This document shows, piece by piece, positions 1 through 5,272 of a stretch of 5,392 bases of DNA; position 1 is the stretch's first letter; every line of letters starts with the position of its first letter. The position numbers and the translations under genes were made by a program. The DNA is from Rhodoferax sp. (GTDB lineage: Bacteria; Pseudomonadota; Gammaproteobacteria; Burkholderiales; Burkholderiaceae_C), in assembly GCA_030833685.1 (NCBI GenBank), contig JAURGS010000168.1, positions 1 to 5,392 on the forward strand, written 5' to 3'. The notes under the pieces were generated by a model. That model did not search any database, had not been told where the DNA came from, and worked only from the letters and a program-made list of their open reading frames with translations.

Positions 1-1045
1 GCACAAACGCACCACTTTTCTTTAAGTTGTCTGCAGTCTCTTTGCTGTTGAACACCAGCGCGGTGTAGAAAAAGCAGAAAAAGATAATGGCAGACGCATA
101 AAACATGACGTAGACCGGCTGCCCAGGGGAGAGCGAACCGGCAATGTCTTTCAGCCAAGTCATGGACTGACCCGAGCTGAACCAGCCCACCACGGTTGCT
201 GGCAACAAAATGATGGACGAGGCAAAAATCGGCGGGATAACACCGGCCATGTTCAGTTTGAGCGGCAGGTGTGAGGACTGGCCACCGTACACCTTGTTGC
301 CAACCTGACGTCTGGCGTAATTCACAAGAATCTTGCGTTGGCCTCGCTCAACAAACACAACAAAATAAGTCACCAGCACCACCAAAGCGATGATGACCAT
401 GGACACGATGATGCTCATCGCACCCGTGCGCACAAGTTCCAGCAGGCCGCCAACCGCGCTGGGCAGGCCGGCTGCAATACCCGCAAAGATCAATATGGAA
501 ATTCCATTGCCCAGTCCGCGTTCGGTAATTTGCTCACCCAGCCACATCAAAAACAAGGTGCCGGATGTCAATGTCACCACAGCCGTCATGCGAAAGCCAA
601 AGCCTGGGGCTATCACCAGACCCGGGGAGCTCTCAAGCGCCACCGCAATACCCAAGGACTGAAACAAAGCCAGGCCCAGAGTCGCGTATCGGGTGTACTG
701 GGTGATCTTGCGCCGGCCGGCCTCGCCCTCTTTCTTCAATTGCTCAAAGGCGGGCACCACATACCCCATGAGCTGCATGATGATGGACGCCGAGATATAG
801 GGCATGATGCCCAGCGCAAAAATCGTAAAGCGTGACAGCGCGCCACCAGAGAACATGTTGAACATGCCCAGGATGCCGCCCTGCTGACCTTTGAAGAACT
901 TTTGCAGCTCCATCGCGTCAATGCCGGGGACCGGGATGTGTGCACCAATGCGGTACACCACCAAGGCGAGCAGCAAGAACACCAGACGGCGACGCAAATC
1001 GCCGTACTTGTCTTTCTGTCCCAGAACTGCGCTACCTGTTGCCAC
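1..1045 (-). CDS. secY: Preprotein translocase subunit SecY (partial, C-terminus outside window)
   Basis: SecY is the channel of the SecYEG translocon in the inner membrane; it passes or inserts proteins delivered by SecA or by ribosomes. 348 codons are visible of a protein usually near 435-445 residues. The first membrane segment is about residues 21-42. The plug region with SecY signature 1 is at 74-92 (TIFALGIMPYISASIIMQL), and signature 2 is at 168-186 (WLGEQITERGLGNGISILI). The cytoplasmic ribosome/SecA-facing loop lies around 231-265 (VERGQRKILVNYARR...). The frame runs off the window at DNLKKSGAFV, just before the next cytoplasmic loop and the last two helices, so this is a window cut and not a broken gene. 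The start is GTG: the reading MAT...YGDLRRRL fits the family and no in-frame ATG lies near it. It follows rplO by 23 bases. Identity is very sure; the exact start is fairly sure. Confidence 0.97.
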   Translation of the reverse strand, partial: MATGSAVLGQKDKYGDLRRRLVFLLLALVVYRIGAHIPVPGIDAMELQKFFKGQQGGILGMFNMFSGGALSRFTIFALGIMPYISASIIMQLMGYVVPAFEQLKKEGEAGRRKITQYTRYATLGLALFQSLGIAVALESSPGLVIAPGFGFRMTAVVTLTSGTLFLMWLGEQITERGLGNGISILIFAGIAAGLPSAVGGLLELVRTGAMSIIVSMVIIALVVLVTYFVVFVERGQRKILVNYARRQVGNKVYGGQSSHLPLKLNMAGVIPPIFASSIILLPATVVGWFSSGQSMTWLKDIAGSLSPGQPVYVMFYASAIIFFCFFYTALVFNSKETADNLKKSGAFV

Positions 1046-1050
1046 GAGAA

Positions 1051-1054
1051 TTCC
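1051..1054 (-). promoter_or_regulatory. Weak ribosome binding site of secY
   Basis: GGAA lies 5 bases before the GTG start at 1045; a second GGA at 1058-1060 is 12 bases away. The match to the anti-SD sequence is poor compared with the other genes here. Combined with the GTG start, this suggests secY is translated less than the ribosomal-protein genes; that is inference. Confidence 0.45.
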
Positions 1055-1068
1055 GTTTCCGAATCAGG

Positions 1069-1500
1069 TCAGGCCAACGAGCCGCCAGCCGCCTCGATCG
1101 CAGCCTTGGCGCCAGCAGTGGCACCAATGCCCGTGAGCTTCACAGCCTTGCTCAGGCTGCCGGTCTTGATCACTTTGACCACTTTGGCCAACTCGCCAAC
1201 GACGCCCACTTGTTTGAGCGTGAGCAAGTCAACTTCATCCATACCGAGCTGCTCTAAGGTCGTCAAGGTGATTTCAGCGTTGTACTTCAGCGATGCTGAT
1301 TTAAAGCCTCGCTTGGGCAAACGGCGCTGCATGGGCATTTGACCGCCCTCAAAACCAACTTTGTGGTAGCCACCGGCGCGTGACTTTTGGCCCTTGTGGC
1401 CGCGGCCCGCTGTTTTGCCCAGGCCCGATCCAATGCCACGTCCAACGCGGCGCTTGGCATGCTTTGCGCCGTCAGCCGGCTTGATGCTATTGAGTTCCAT
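1069..1500 (-). CDS. rplO: 50S ribosomal protein L15
   Basis: L15 is a late-assembling 50S protein with a long basic N-terminal extension reaching into 23S rRNA. The product is 143 residues, the usual size. The glycine- and arginine-rich N-terminal tract at residues 17-41 (RRVGRGIGSGLGKTAGRGHK and following) is characteristic, and the C-terminal globular part ends in AAIEAAGGSLA. I chose the ATG at 1498-1500 (MELNSIKPADG), which matches the family start. An in-frame GTG six bases upstream would lie inside the SD sequence. The gene follows rpmD by 9 bases and precedes secY. Identity is certain from sequence and order. Confidence 0.98.
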   Translation of the reverse strand: MELNSIKPADGAKHAKRRVGRGIGSGLGKTAGRGHKGQKSRAGGYHKVGFEGGQMPMQRRLPKRGFKSASLKYNAEITLTTLEQLGMDEVDLLTLKQVGVVGELAKVVKVIKTGSLSKAVKLTGIGATAGAKAAIEAAGGSLA

Positions 1501-1505
1501 ATTCA

Positions 1506-1511
1506 CCTCTT
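1506..1511 (-). promoter_or_regulatory. Ribosome binding site deciding the rplO start
   Basis: AAGAGG lies 5 bases before the ATG at 1500 and overlaps the TAA stop of rpmD (1510-1512). The alternative in-frame GTG at 1504-1506 overlaps this site itself, so it cannot be the start used with it. Confidence 0.75.
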
Positions 1512-1692
1512 AAAGCACTTTGACCAGATAACTGATCTTGTTGATCATGCCGCGCACCTCAGGGGTGTCGACAAGCTCGCTGGTGCTGTTGACCTTACGC
1601 AGACCTAAGCCGCGCACCGTGGCACGGTGTGACTCGGCGCAACCGATGGGGCTGCGCACCAGCTGGACGGTGATTTTCTTTTGATTCGTCAT
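1510..1692 (-). CDS. rpmD: 50S ribosomal protein L30
   Basis: L30 is a small 50S protein found in most but not all bacteria. It has 60 residues, against 59 in E. coli. The L30 family core is visible: VQLVRSPIGCAESHRATVRG, then LGLRKVNSTSELVDTPEVRGM. The chosen start is ATG at 1690-1692 (MTNQKKITVQL). A TTG two codons upstream is rejected because it sits only two bases from the SD. The gene follows rpsE by 14 bases and is followed by rplO after 9, the standard spc order. Confidence 0.97.
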   Translation of the reverse strand: MTNQKKITVQLVRSPIGCAESHRATVRGLGLRKVNSTSELVDTPEVRGMINKISYLVKVL

Positions 1693-1700
1693 GTTCAATG

Positions 1701-1705
1701 CTCCA
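1701..1705 (-). promoter_or_regulatory. Ribosome binding site deciding the rpmD start
   Basis: TGGAG lies 8 bases before the ATG at 1692 and only 2 bases before an in-frame TTG at 1698. The spacing supports the ATG and a 60-residue L30. Confidence 0.75.
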
Positions 1706-1706
1706 A

Positions 1707-2231
1707 TCAGGCGAACAGCTCTTCCACTGTTTTGCCGCGCTTGGCTGCCACAGCACCAGGTGTTGTGGCGTTAGACAAAGCGTTAAGGGTGGCGCGAACC
1801 ATGTTGTAGGGGTTGCTTGAACCATGGCTTTTGGCAACCACGTCAGTAATGCCCACCACCTCAAAGACTGCGCGCATCGGGCCGCCGGCAATGATGCCCG
1901 TACCCTTGGGGGCCGGTGCCATCATCACGGTGGAGGCACCATGCTGGCCCGTCACAGTGTGATGCAGCGTGCCATTTTTAAGCGAGACCTTCATCAGATT
2001 GCGGCGAGCTTCTTCCATTGCTTTTTGAACGGCTGCTGGCACCTCTTTGGATTTGCCTTTGCCCATGCCAACGCCACCATCGCCGTCACCGACGACCGTC
2101 AGGGCCGCAAAACCCAAAATACGACCACCCTTGACCACCTTGGTCACGCGGTTGATCGCAATCATTTTTTCACGCAGACCGTCTTCAGGTCCATCGACCT
2201 TGCCCTGCATCTTTGCTTGTAATTTAGCCAT
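1707..2231 (-). CDS. rpsE: 30S ribosomal protein S5
   Basis: S5 lies on the back of the 30S subunit near the mRNA entry site and contributes to decoding accuracy. The product is 174 residues (E. coli about 167). The S5 signature lies around residues 36-57 (GRILGFAALTVVGDGDGGVG and on), and the C-terminal domain holds the conserved GTGIIAGGPMRAVFEVVGI and GSSNPYNMVRATLNAL. In E. coli, spectinomycin resistance changes map to the loop matching about residues 29-38 here (VTKVVKGGRI). It looks like the sensitive form, with no deletion. Start is ATG with a modest GGA SD at 2239-2241. It follows rplR by 17 bases. Confidence 0.98.
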   Translation of the reverse strand: MAKLQAKMQGKVDGPEDGLREKMIAINRVTKVVKGGRILGFAALTVVGDGDGGVGMGKGKSKEVPAAVQKAMEEARRNLMKVSLKNGTLHHTVTGQHGASTVMMAPAPKGTGIIAGGPMRAVFEVVGITDVVAKSHGSSNPYNMVRATLNALSNATTPGAVAAKRGKTVEELFA

Positions 2232-2248
2232 TGTGTTTTCCGATCTGC

Positions 2249-2614
2249 TTAGAACTGCAAGCCTGCTTCGCGCGCTGCATCGGCCAAAGCCTTGACACGG
2301 CCGTGGTAGGCGTAACCCGCACGGTCAAAAGCCACTTTTTCCACGCCAGCCGCTTTGGCCTTCTCTGCCAAGCGCTTGCCCACCAACTGTGCGGCAGCGA
2401 TATTGCCGCCCTTGCCTGCAGCGCCAAGCGCTTGGCGCACTTCGGCCTCGGCAGTCGACGCGCTGGTCAGCACCTTGCTGCCATCGCCAGAAATCAGGCT
2501 GGCATAGATATGCATATTGGTACGGTTGACCGTCAGCCGGGTCATGCCCTGCTTGGCAATGCGAATTCGGGTTTGACGTGCTCTGCGAAGACGCTGTTCT
2601 TTTTTGTTCAACAT
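2249..2614 (-). CDS. rplR: 50S ribosomal protein L18
   Basis: L18 binds 5S rRNA and, with L5, builds the central protuberance of the 50S subunit. The product has 121 residues (E. coli 117). It begins with the basic tail MLNKKEQRLRRARQTRIRI and continues with the family core: LTVNRTNMHIYASLISGDGS, then VGKRLAEKAKAAGVEKVAFD and GYAYHGRVKALADAAREAGL at the end. The ATG is the only reasonable start, with AAGGA 8 bases upstream overlapping the rplF stop. The gene contains an unusual 18-bp perfect palindrome at 2421-2438, listed separately. Confidence 0.98.
   Translation of the reverse strand: MLNKKEQRLRRARQTRIRIAKQGMTRLTVNRTNMHIYASLISGDGSKVLTSASTAEAEVRQALGAAGKGGNIAAAQLVGKRLAEKAKAAGVEKVAFDRAGYAYHGRVKALADAAREAGLQF
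2421..2438. repeat. 18-bp perfect palindrome inside rplR
   Basis: GCGCCAAGCGCTTGGCGC equals its own reverse complement. Its core GCCAAGCGCTTG (2423-2434) recurs exactly at 2367-2378, 56 bp away. The two copies are read in different codon frames (G-K-R-L-A at one, R-Q-A-L-G at the other), so the repeat is not explained by a repeated peptide. In mRNA it could form a 7-bp stem with a 4-base loop. No function is known to me. Confidence 0.6.
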
Positions 2615-2622
2615 GATGCAGG

Positions 2623-2627
2623 TCCTT
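2623..2627 (-). promoter_or_regulatory. rplR ribosome binding site fused to the rplF stop
   Basis: AAGGA lies 8 bases before the rplR ATG, and its AA belongs to the TAA stop of rplF (2626-2628). The layout TAAGGA favours re-initiation by ribosomes finishing rplF. Confidence 0.75.
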
Positions 2628-3159
2628 ATTTCTTCTTGGTCTCTTTGATGACGACCTTCTCGTCGGCATAGCGAATACCTTTGCCTTTGTAAGGCTCGGG
2701 CGGGCGAATCGCTCGCACTTCGGCTGCCACCTGGCCCACGCGCTGACGGTCAGCGCCTTTGATCACGATTTCTGTGGGCGTGGGGGTCGACACGGTGATG
2801 CCCTGGGGCATGACTTTGTCCACCGCATGAGAAAACCCAACCGAAAGGTTCAGCTTGCTGCCGCTGGCCTGGGCCTTAAAGCCCACACCCACCAGCGTGA
2901 GTTTCTTTTCGAAACCCTGTTTGACGCCATTGACCATATTGTTAACCAACTGGCGCATGGTGGCCGACATGGCGTTGGCTTCACGGCTGTCATTGGCTGG
3001 CTCAAATGTGATCACGCCAGCAGCCTGGTTTAACTTGACCAAGGCGTTTTGGTTCAATGTCAATGCGCCACCAGCGCCTTTGACATTCACCGTTTGGCCG
3101 CTGACATTCACCTCGACACCAGCGGGCACGGTTACGGGCATTTTTGCAATACGGGACAT
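2626..3159 (-). CDS. rplF: 50S ribosomal protein L6
   Basis: L6 is a two-domain 50S protein near the factor-binding (sarcin-ricin) region. The product is 177 residues, as in E. coli. The two repeated domains occupy about residues 1-80 and 84-175. The L6 signature PEPYKGKGI is at residues 154-162 and the tail is basic (IKETKKK). The start is ATG at 3157-3159 (MSRIAKMPVTVPAGVEV), matching the family. The frame stays open 20 codons further upstream into the end of rpsH, but that extension has no family support, and AGGAG lies 8 bases before the chosen ATG. It follows rpsH by 25 bases, the widest gap in the operon. Confidence 0.98.
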   Translation of the reverse strand: MSRIAKMPVTVPAGVEVNVSGQTVNVKGAGGALTLNQNALVKLNQAAGVITFEPANDSREANAMSATMRQLVNNMVNGVKQGFEKKLTLVGVGFKAQASGSKLNLSVGFSHAVDKVMPQGITVSTPTPTEIVIKGADRQRVGQVAAEVRAIRPPEPYKGKGIRYADEKVVIKETKKK

Positions 3160-3167
3160 TGTTGTTT

Positions 3168-3172
3168 CTCCT
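3168..3172 (-). promoter_or_regulatory. Ribosome binding site deciding the rplF start
   Basis: AGGAG lies 8 bases before the ATG at 3159. It rules out the longer open frame that would start within rpsH. Confidence 0.8.
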
Positions 3173-3184
3173 GCCTGTCTTGCC

Positions 3185-3580
3185 TTAGGCCACGTAGCAA
3201 AGCACTTCGCCGCCAACACCGTTGGCGCGCGCTTTGCGGTCGGTCATCACGCCTTTGGGCGTGGTAACAATGGCGACGCCCAGTCCGTTTTGGACTTGCG
3301 GCAAGGTTCCGCTACTGCGGTAAATCCGCAGGCCTGGGCGGCTCACGCGCTCGATGCGCTCGATGACCGGGCGACCGGCGTAGTACTTCAGGGTAATTTC
3401 AAGCTCGGACTTGCCGTCGCTGGACTCCACTTTGAAGCCGTCGATATAGCCCTCGTCTTTGAGAACCTGCGCAATGGCCACCTTCACCTTGGAAGACGGC
3501 ACACGAACGCTGGTTTTGGCGACCATCTGCGCATTGCGAATGCGGGTCAGCAGGTCGGCGATCGGATCACTCATGCTCAT
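3185..3580 (-). CDS. rpsH: 30S ribosomal protein S8
   Basis: S8 binds helix 21 of 16S rRNA and is a primary assembly protein of the 30S platform. In E. coli it is also the translational repressor of this operon, binding mRNA at the rplE start. The product is 131 residues (E. coli 130). The N-terminus MSMSDPIADLLTRIRNAQ is typical of the family, and the S8 signature is at about residues 99-117 (GLGVAIVTTPKGVMTDRKA). Two ATGs are possible, at 3580 and 3574. The AGGAG is 8 bases from the first and 14 from the second, so I chose the first. It follows rpsN by 18 bases. Confidence 0.98.
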   Translation of the reverse strand: MSMSDPIADLLTRIRNAQMVAKTSVRVPSSKVKVAIAQVLKDEGYIDGFKVESSDGKSELEITLKYYAGRPVIERIERVSRPGLRIYRSSGTLPQVQNGLGVAIVTTPKGVMTDRKARANGVGGEVLCYVA

Positions 3581-3588
3581 ATCTAAAT

Positions 3589-3593
3589 CTCCT
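3589..3593 (-). promoter_or_regulatory. Ribosome binding site deciding the rpsH start
   Basis: AGGAG lies 8 bases before the ATG at 3580 and 14 before the in-frame ATG at 3574; spacing favours the upstream ATG. Confidence 0.75.
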
Positions 3594-3598
3594 GCCGA

Positions 3599-3904
3599 TT
3601 ACCAGCTAGCCTTGACAACGCCAGGAATCTCCCCAGCGAATGCCATTTCACGAATCTTGCCTCGTGCCAATCCAAACTGCGCAAACGTTCCACGCGGGCG
3701 GCCAGTGATGGCACAACGGTTGCGTTGGCGTGTTGGGTTAGCGTTGCGGGGCAGCTTTTGCAGGGCCAGACGGGCCTGCGCACGCTCTTCATCGCTGCGC
3801 TTGACGTCAGATGCAGCAGCCTTGAGCTCAGCATGCTTCTTGGCGAACTTGGTAACCAGTTTTTCTCTTTTGAGCTCGCGCTCGATCAAAGCTTTCTTAG
3901 CCAC
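3599..3904 (-). CDS. rpsN: 30S ribosomal protein S14 (zinc-free type)
   Basis: S14 sits in the 30S head near the P and A sites. The product is 101 residues, the long form found in E. coli. The conserved segment LPRNANPTRQRNRC is followed by AITGRPRGTFAQFGLARGKI, ending in GEIPGVVKASW. It has a single cysteine at about residue 64 and no CXXC pairs, so it is the zinc-independent type and not the short zinc-ribbon form. The start codon is GTG at 3902-3904 (GTG GCT AAG AAA), with GAGGT just upstream. The gene follows rplE by only 8 bases, and its SD overlaps the rplE TGA. Confidence 0.97.
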   Translation of the reverse strand: MAKKALIERELKREKLVTKFAKKHAELKAAASDVKRSDEERAQARLALQKLPRNANPTRQRNRCAITGRPRGTFAQFGLARGKIREMAFAGEIPGVVKASW

Positions 3905-3909
3905 GGTTC

Positions 3910-3914
3910 ACCTC
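3910..3914 (-). promoter_or_regulatory. rpsN ribosome binding site overlapping the rplE stop
   Basis: GAGG (3911-3914, GAGGT with the next base) lies 6 bases before the GTG start at 3904 and shares bases with the TGA of rplE (3913-3915). It supports GTG as the real start and suggests coupled translation. Confidence 0.75.
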
Positions 3915-4452
3915 AGTTCTTAAAGGGAAAGCGAAAGCCTGTGAGGAGCGCCTTGCACTCATCGTCTGACTTTGCGGTTGTCGTGATGCTGATATTGAGA
4001 CCGCGCAGTGCGTCGACCTTGTCGTACTCAATTTCAGGGAAGATGATTTGCTCTTTGACACCAATGTTGTAGTTACCCCGGCCGTCGAATGCACGCCCGG
4101 AGATACCACGGAAGTCGCGCACCCGTGGCAAAGCGACGGTGACAAAGCGGTCCAAGAATTCATACATACGCGCACCGCGTAGTGTGACCATGCAGCCAAT
4201 GGCTTGGTTTTCACGAATCTTGAAGCCAGCAATCGCTTTCTTTGACAGCGTCACGACAGGCTTTTGACCAGAGATCTTGGTCAAGTCACCGACGGCGTGC
4301 TCCATCACCTTCTTGTCGGCGACCGCCTCACTCACACCCATATTGAGGGTGATCTTGGTGAGGCGCGGCACCTCCATGACGGATTTGTATCCAAACTTGG
4401 CCATCAGCTCAGGCGCAAGCTTTTCACGGTAGAGTTGTTGCAAACGAGCCAT
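3913..4452 (-). CDS. rplE: 50S ribosomal protein L5
   Basis: L5 binds 5S rRNA in the central protuberance and contacts P-site tRNA. The product is 179 residues, identical in length to E. coli L5. The conserved N-terminal strand LTKITLNMGVSEA is at residues 31-43 and the L5 signature at about 54-75 (VGDLTKISGQKPVVTLSKKA). The C-terminal part carries GRGNYNIGVKEQIIFPEI and ends in GFRFPFKN. The ATG lies only 2 bases after the rplX stop, with the SD inside the rplX end. In E. coli the S8 feedback site covers the start of this gene. Confidence 0.98.
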   Translation of the reverse strand: MARLQQLYREKLAPELMAKFGYKSVMEVPRLTKITLNMGVSEAVADKKVMEHAVGDLTKISGQKPVVTLSKKAIAGFKIRENQAIGCMVTLRGARMYEFLDRFVTVALPRVRDFRGISGRAFDGRGNYNIGVKEQIIFPEIEYDKVDALRGLNISITTTAKSDDECKALLTGFRFPFKN

Positions 4453-4457
4453 GTTTA
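4441..4457 (-). promoter_or_regulatory. Possible start-codon hairpin at the rplX/rplE junction
   Basis: In the sense RNA, UAAAC (4457-4453) can pair with GUUUG (4445-4441), including one U-G wobble. The 7-base loop AUGGCUC then holds the rplE start codon, and the rplX stop codon lies in the stem. The stem is only 5 bp and A-U rich, so it may be chance. It is noted because E. coli S8 represses the operon at this place. Confidence 0.25.
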
Positions 4458-4775
4458 TGCCACCTTGATTTCTTCGCCGCTGGACTTGTAAACGCGAACG
4501 CGCTTGCCGTCAGCTTGCAGTTTGATACCAACACGGTCAGCCTTACCCGTTGCGACGTTGAAGATCGCCACGTTGGATTGGTGAATCGGCATACTTTTGT
4601 TCAAAATGCCACCGTTCTCACCCTTCATGGGGTTGGGCTTGGTGTGTTTTTTAACAGTATTCACACCTTCAATCACCAGGTGCGCATCATCTTTGCGCAG
4701 CGTAACCTTGCCGCGTTTACCTTTGTCGCGCCCCGAAAGCACGATCACTTCATCGCCTTTGCGTAATTTGTTCAT
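4455..4775 (-). CDS. rplX: 50S ribosomal protein L24
   Basis: L24 is one of the two assembly-initiator proteins of the 50S subunit and sits near the exit of the peptide tunnel. The product is 106 residues (E. coli 104). The KOW RNA-binding motif fills residues 4-31 (LRKGDEVIVLSGRDKGKRGK and on), followed by the family sequence VNTVKKHTKPNPMKGENGGI and MPIHQSNVAIFN. The start is the ATG at 4773-4775 with AAGGA 6 bases upstream. It follows rplN by 9 bases and precedes rplE by 2, so it is probably coupled to both. Confidence 0.98.
   Translation of the reverse strand: MNKLRKGDEVIVLSGRDKGKRGKVTLRKDDAHLVIEGVNTVKKHTKPNPMKGENGGILNKSMPIHQSNVAIFNVATGKADRVGIKLQADGKRVRVYKSSGEEIKVA
4460..4466 (-). promoter_or_regulatory. 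rplE ribosome binding site inside the rplX coding end
   Basis: AAGGTGG lies 7 bases before the rplE ATG and encodes the last codons of L24 (Lys-Val-Ala). Ribosomes ending rplX therefore stand on the rplE initiation region. Confidence 0.75.
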
Positions 4776-4781
4776 GATCTG

Positions 4782-4786
4782 TCCTT
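4782..4786 (-). promoter_or_regulatory. rplX ribosome binding site fused to the rplN stop
   Basis: AAGGA lies 6 bases before the rplX ATG and shares its AA with the TAA stop of rplN (4785-4787). This is the same TAAGGA layout as at rplF/rplR. Confidence 0.75.
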
Positions 4787-5153
4787 ACAAAACTTCCGGA
4801 GCCAAAGACACAATCTTCATGAATTTCTCGGTCCTCAACTCGCGCGTCACTGGGCCAAAAATACGGGTCCCAATAGGCTCGAGCTTGGCGTTGAGCAAAA
4901 CGGCTGCGTTGCCGTCAAACTTGACCAGCGAACCGTCACTGCGACGCAGACCTTTGGCCGTGCGCACCACTACGGCGCTGTACACATCGCCTTTTTTTAC
5001 CCGACCGCGTGGAGCAGCCTCTTTGATGCTGACCTTGATGATGTCGCCCACGCTGGCGTAGCGACGCTTGGAGCCACCCAGCACCTTGATGCATAGGACA
5101 GACTTGGCGCCAGTGTTATCGGCGACTTCTAGTCGAGATTCTGTTTGGATCAT
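4785..5153 (-). CDS. rplN: 50S ribosomal protein L14
   Basis: L14 lies on the intersubunit face of the 50S, bridging to 16S rRNA, and is the binding site of the silencing factor RsfS. The product is 122 residues (E. coli 123). It begins MIQTESRLEVADNTGAKSVL. The L14 signature fits residues 60-86: AVVV, nine residues, D73-G74, F79, N82, V85-L86. The end is RELRTEKFMKIVSLAPEVL. The start is the ATG at 5151-5153. The open frame extends five codons to a TTG, but that TTG is part of the SD region. As first gene of the operon it follows an apparent promoter and structured leader instead of an adjoining rpsQ. Confidence 0.98.
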   Translation of the reverse strand: MIQTESRLEVADNTGAKSVLCIKVLGGSKRRYASVGDIIKVSIKEAAPRGRVKKGDVYSAVVVRTAKGLRRSDGSLVKFDGNAAVLLNAKLEPIGTRIFGPVTRELRTEKFMKIVSLAPEVL

Positions 5154-5159
5154 TTCAAT

Positions 5160-5185
5160 GTTTCCCAACTTAATCCAGGCGAAAC
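5160..5185 (-). promoter_or_regulatory. Possible SD-sequestering helix, alternative to the 5181-5203 stem-loop
   Basis: In sense RNA, GUUUC (5185-5181) can pair with GAAAC (5164-5160), extended by CC (5179-5178) with GG (5166-5165) around one bulged G. This covers the GGGA of the rplN SD. The same GUUUC is the 3' arm of the neighbouring stem-loop, so the two structures exclude each other. A regulatory role is inference. Confidence 0.3.
5163..5166 (-). promoter_or_regulatory. rplN ribosome binding site
   Basis: GGGA lies 9 bases before the ATG at 5153. It is weaker than most sites in the operon and is partly covered by a possible alternative helix with 5178-5185. Confidence 0.55.
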
Positions 5186-5203
5186 CTGCACCATGCAGAT
5201 TTC
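5181..5203 (-). promoter_or_regulatory. Leader stem-loop 3 (nearest rplN)
   Basis: In sense RNA, GAAAUCUGCA (5203-5194) pairs with UGCAGGUUUC (5190-5181) over 10 bp with one U-G wobble and a UGG loop. On the opposite strand the wobble would be a C-A mismatch, so the fold suits RNA from the rplN strand. It ends 27 bases before the rplN ATG. Confidence 0.5.
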
Positions 5204-5217
5204 AGTCTGGTCAGTCT
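5202..5217 (-). repeat. Short tandem direct repeat in the leader
   Basis: AGACTGA occurs twice with a 2-base gap (AGACTGA CC AGACTGA, period 9), between stem-loops 2 and 3, in what would be a single-stranded linker. It could be a protein- or RNA-binding site or chance. Confidence 0.4.
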
Positions 5218-5220
5218 TGG

Positions 5221-5265
5221 GCCCGCTGCATGCAACACAAACCATTTGTGCTGCAGCCAATGGGC
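5221..5265 (-). promoter_or_regulatory. Leader stem-loop 2 (large, interrupted)
   Basis: In sense RNA, read outside to inside, GCCC pairs with GGGC (4 bp), GCUGCA with UGCAGC (6 bp) and GCACAAA with UUUGUGU (7 bp, including one G-U). AUUG bulges on the 5' side and UGCA on the 3' side. The loop is UGG, giving 17 pairs in 45 bases. The G-U pair would be an A-C mismatch on the other strand. There is no following run of U, so it is not an intrinsic terminator. Confidence 0.6.
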
Positions 5266-5272
5266 AGACGTT

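Noticed and set aside
1..60. secY as a truncated gene
   Set aside because: The frame is intact up to the window edge and matches the family there; the missing C-terminus is simply outside the window.
338..835. 165-codon histidine- and glutamine-rich plus-strand frame
   Set aside because: Antisense to secY; the composition is what the complement of hydrophobic and small-residue codons gives, and no domain is visible.
2855..3586. 243-codon open frame on the plus strand
   Set aside because: It lies wholly antisense to rplF and rpsH, has no recognisable family features and no convincing ribosome binding site. Long antisense frames are expected opposite G+C-biased codons.
3868..3892. GAGC-GCGA-GCUC hairpin with a GNRA loop early in rpsN
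   Set aside because: Only a 4-bp core stem, fully within codons of conserved residues (Glu-Arg-Glu-Leu); probably incidental.
5221..5265. Stem-loop 2 as an intrinsic terminator
   Set aside because: No run of T follows the stem on either strand, and bulges interrupt it; a leader structure fits better.
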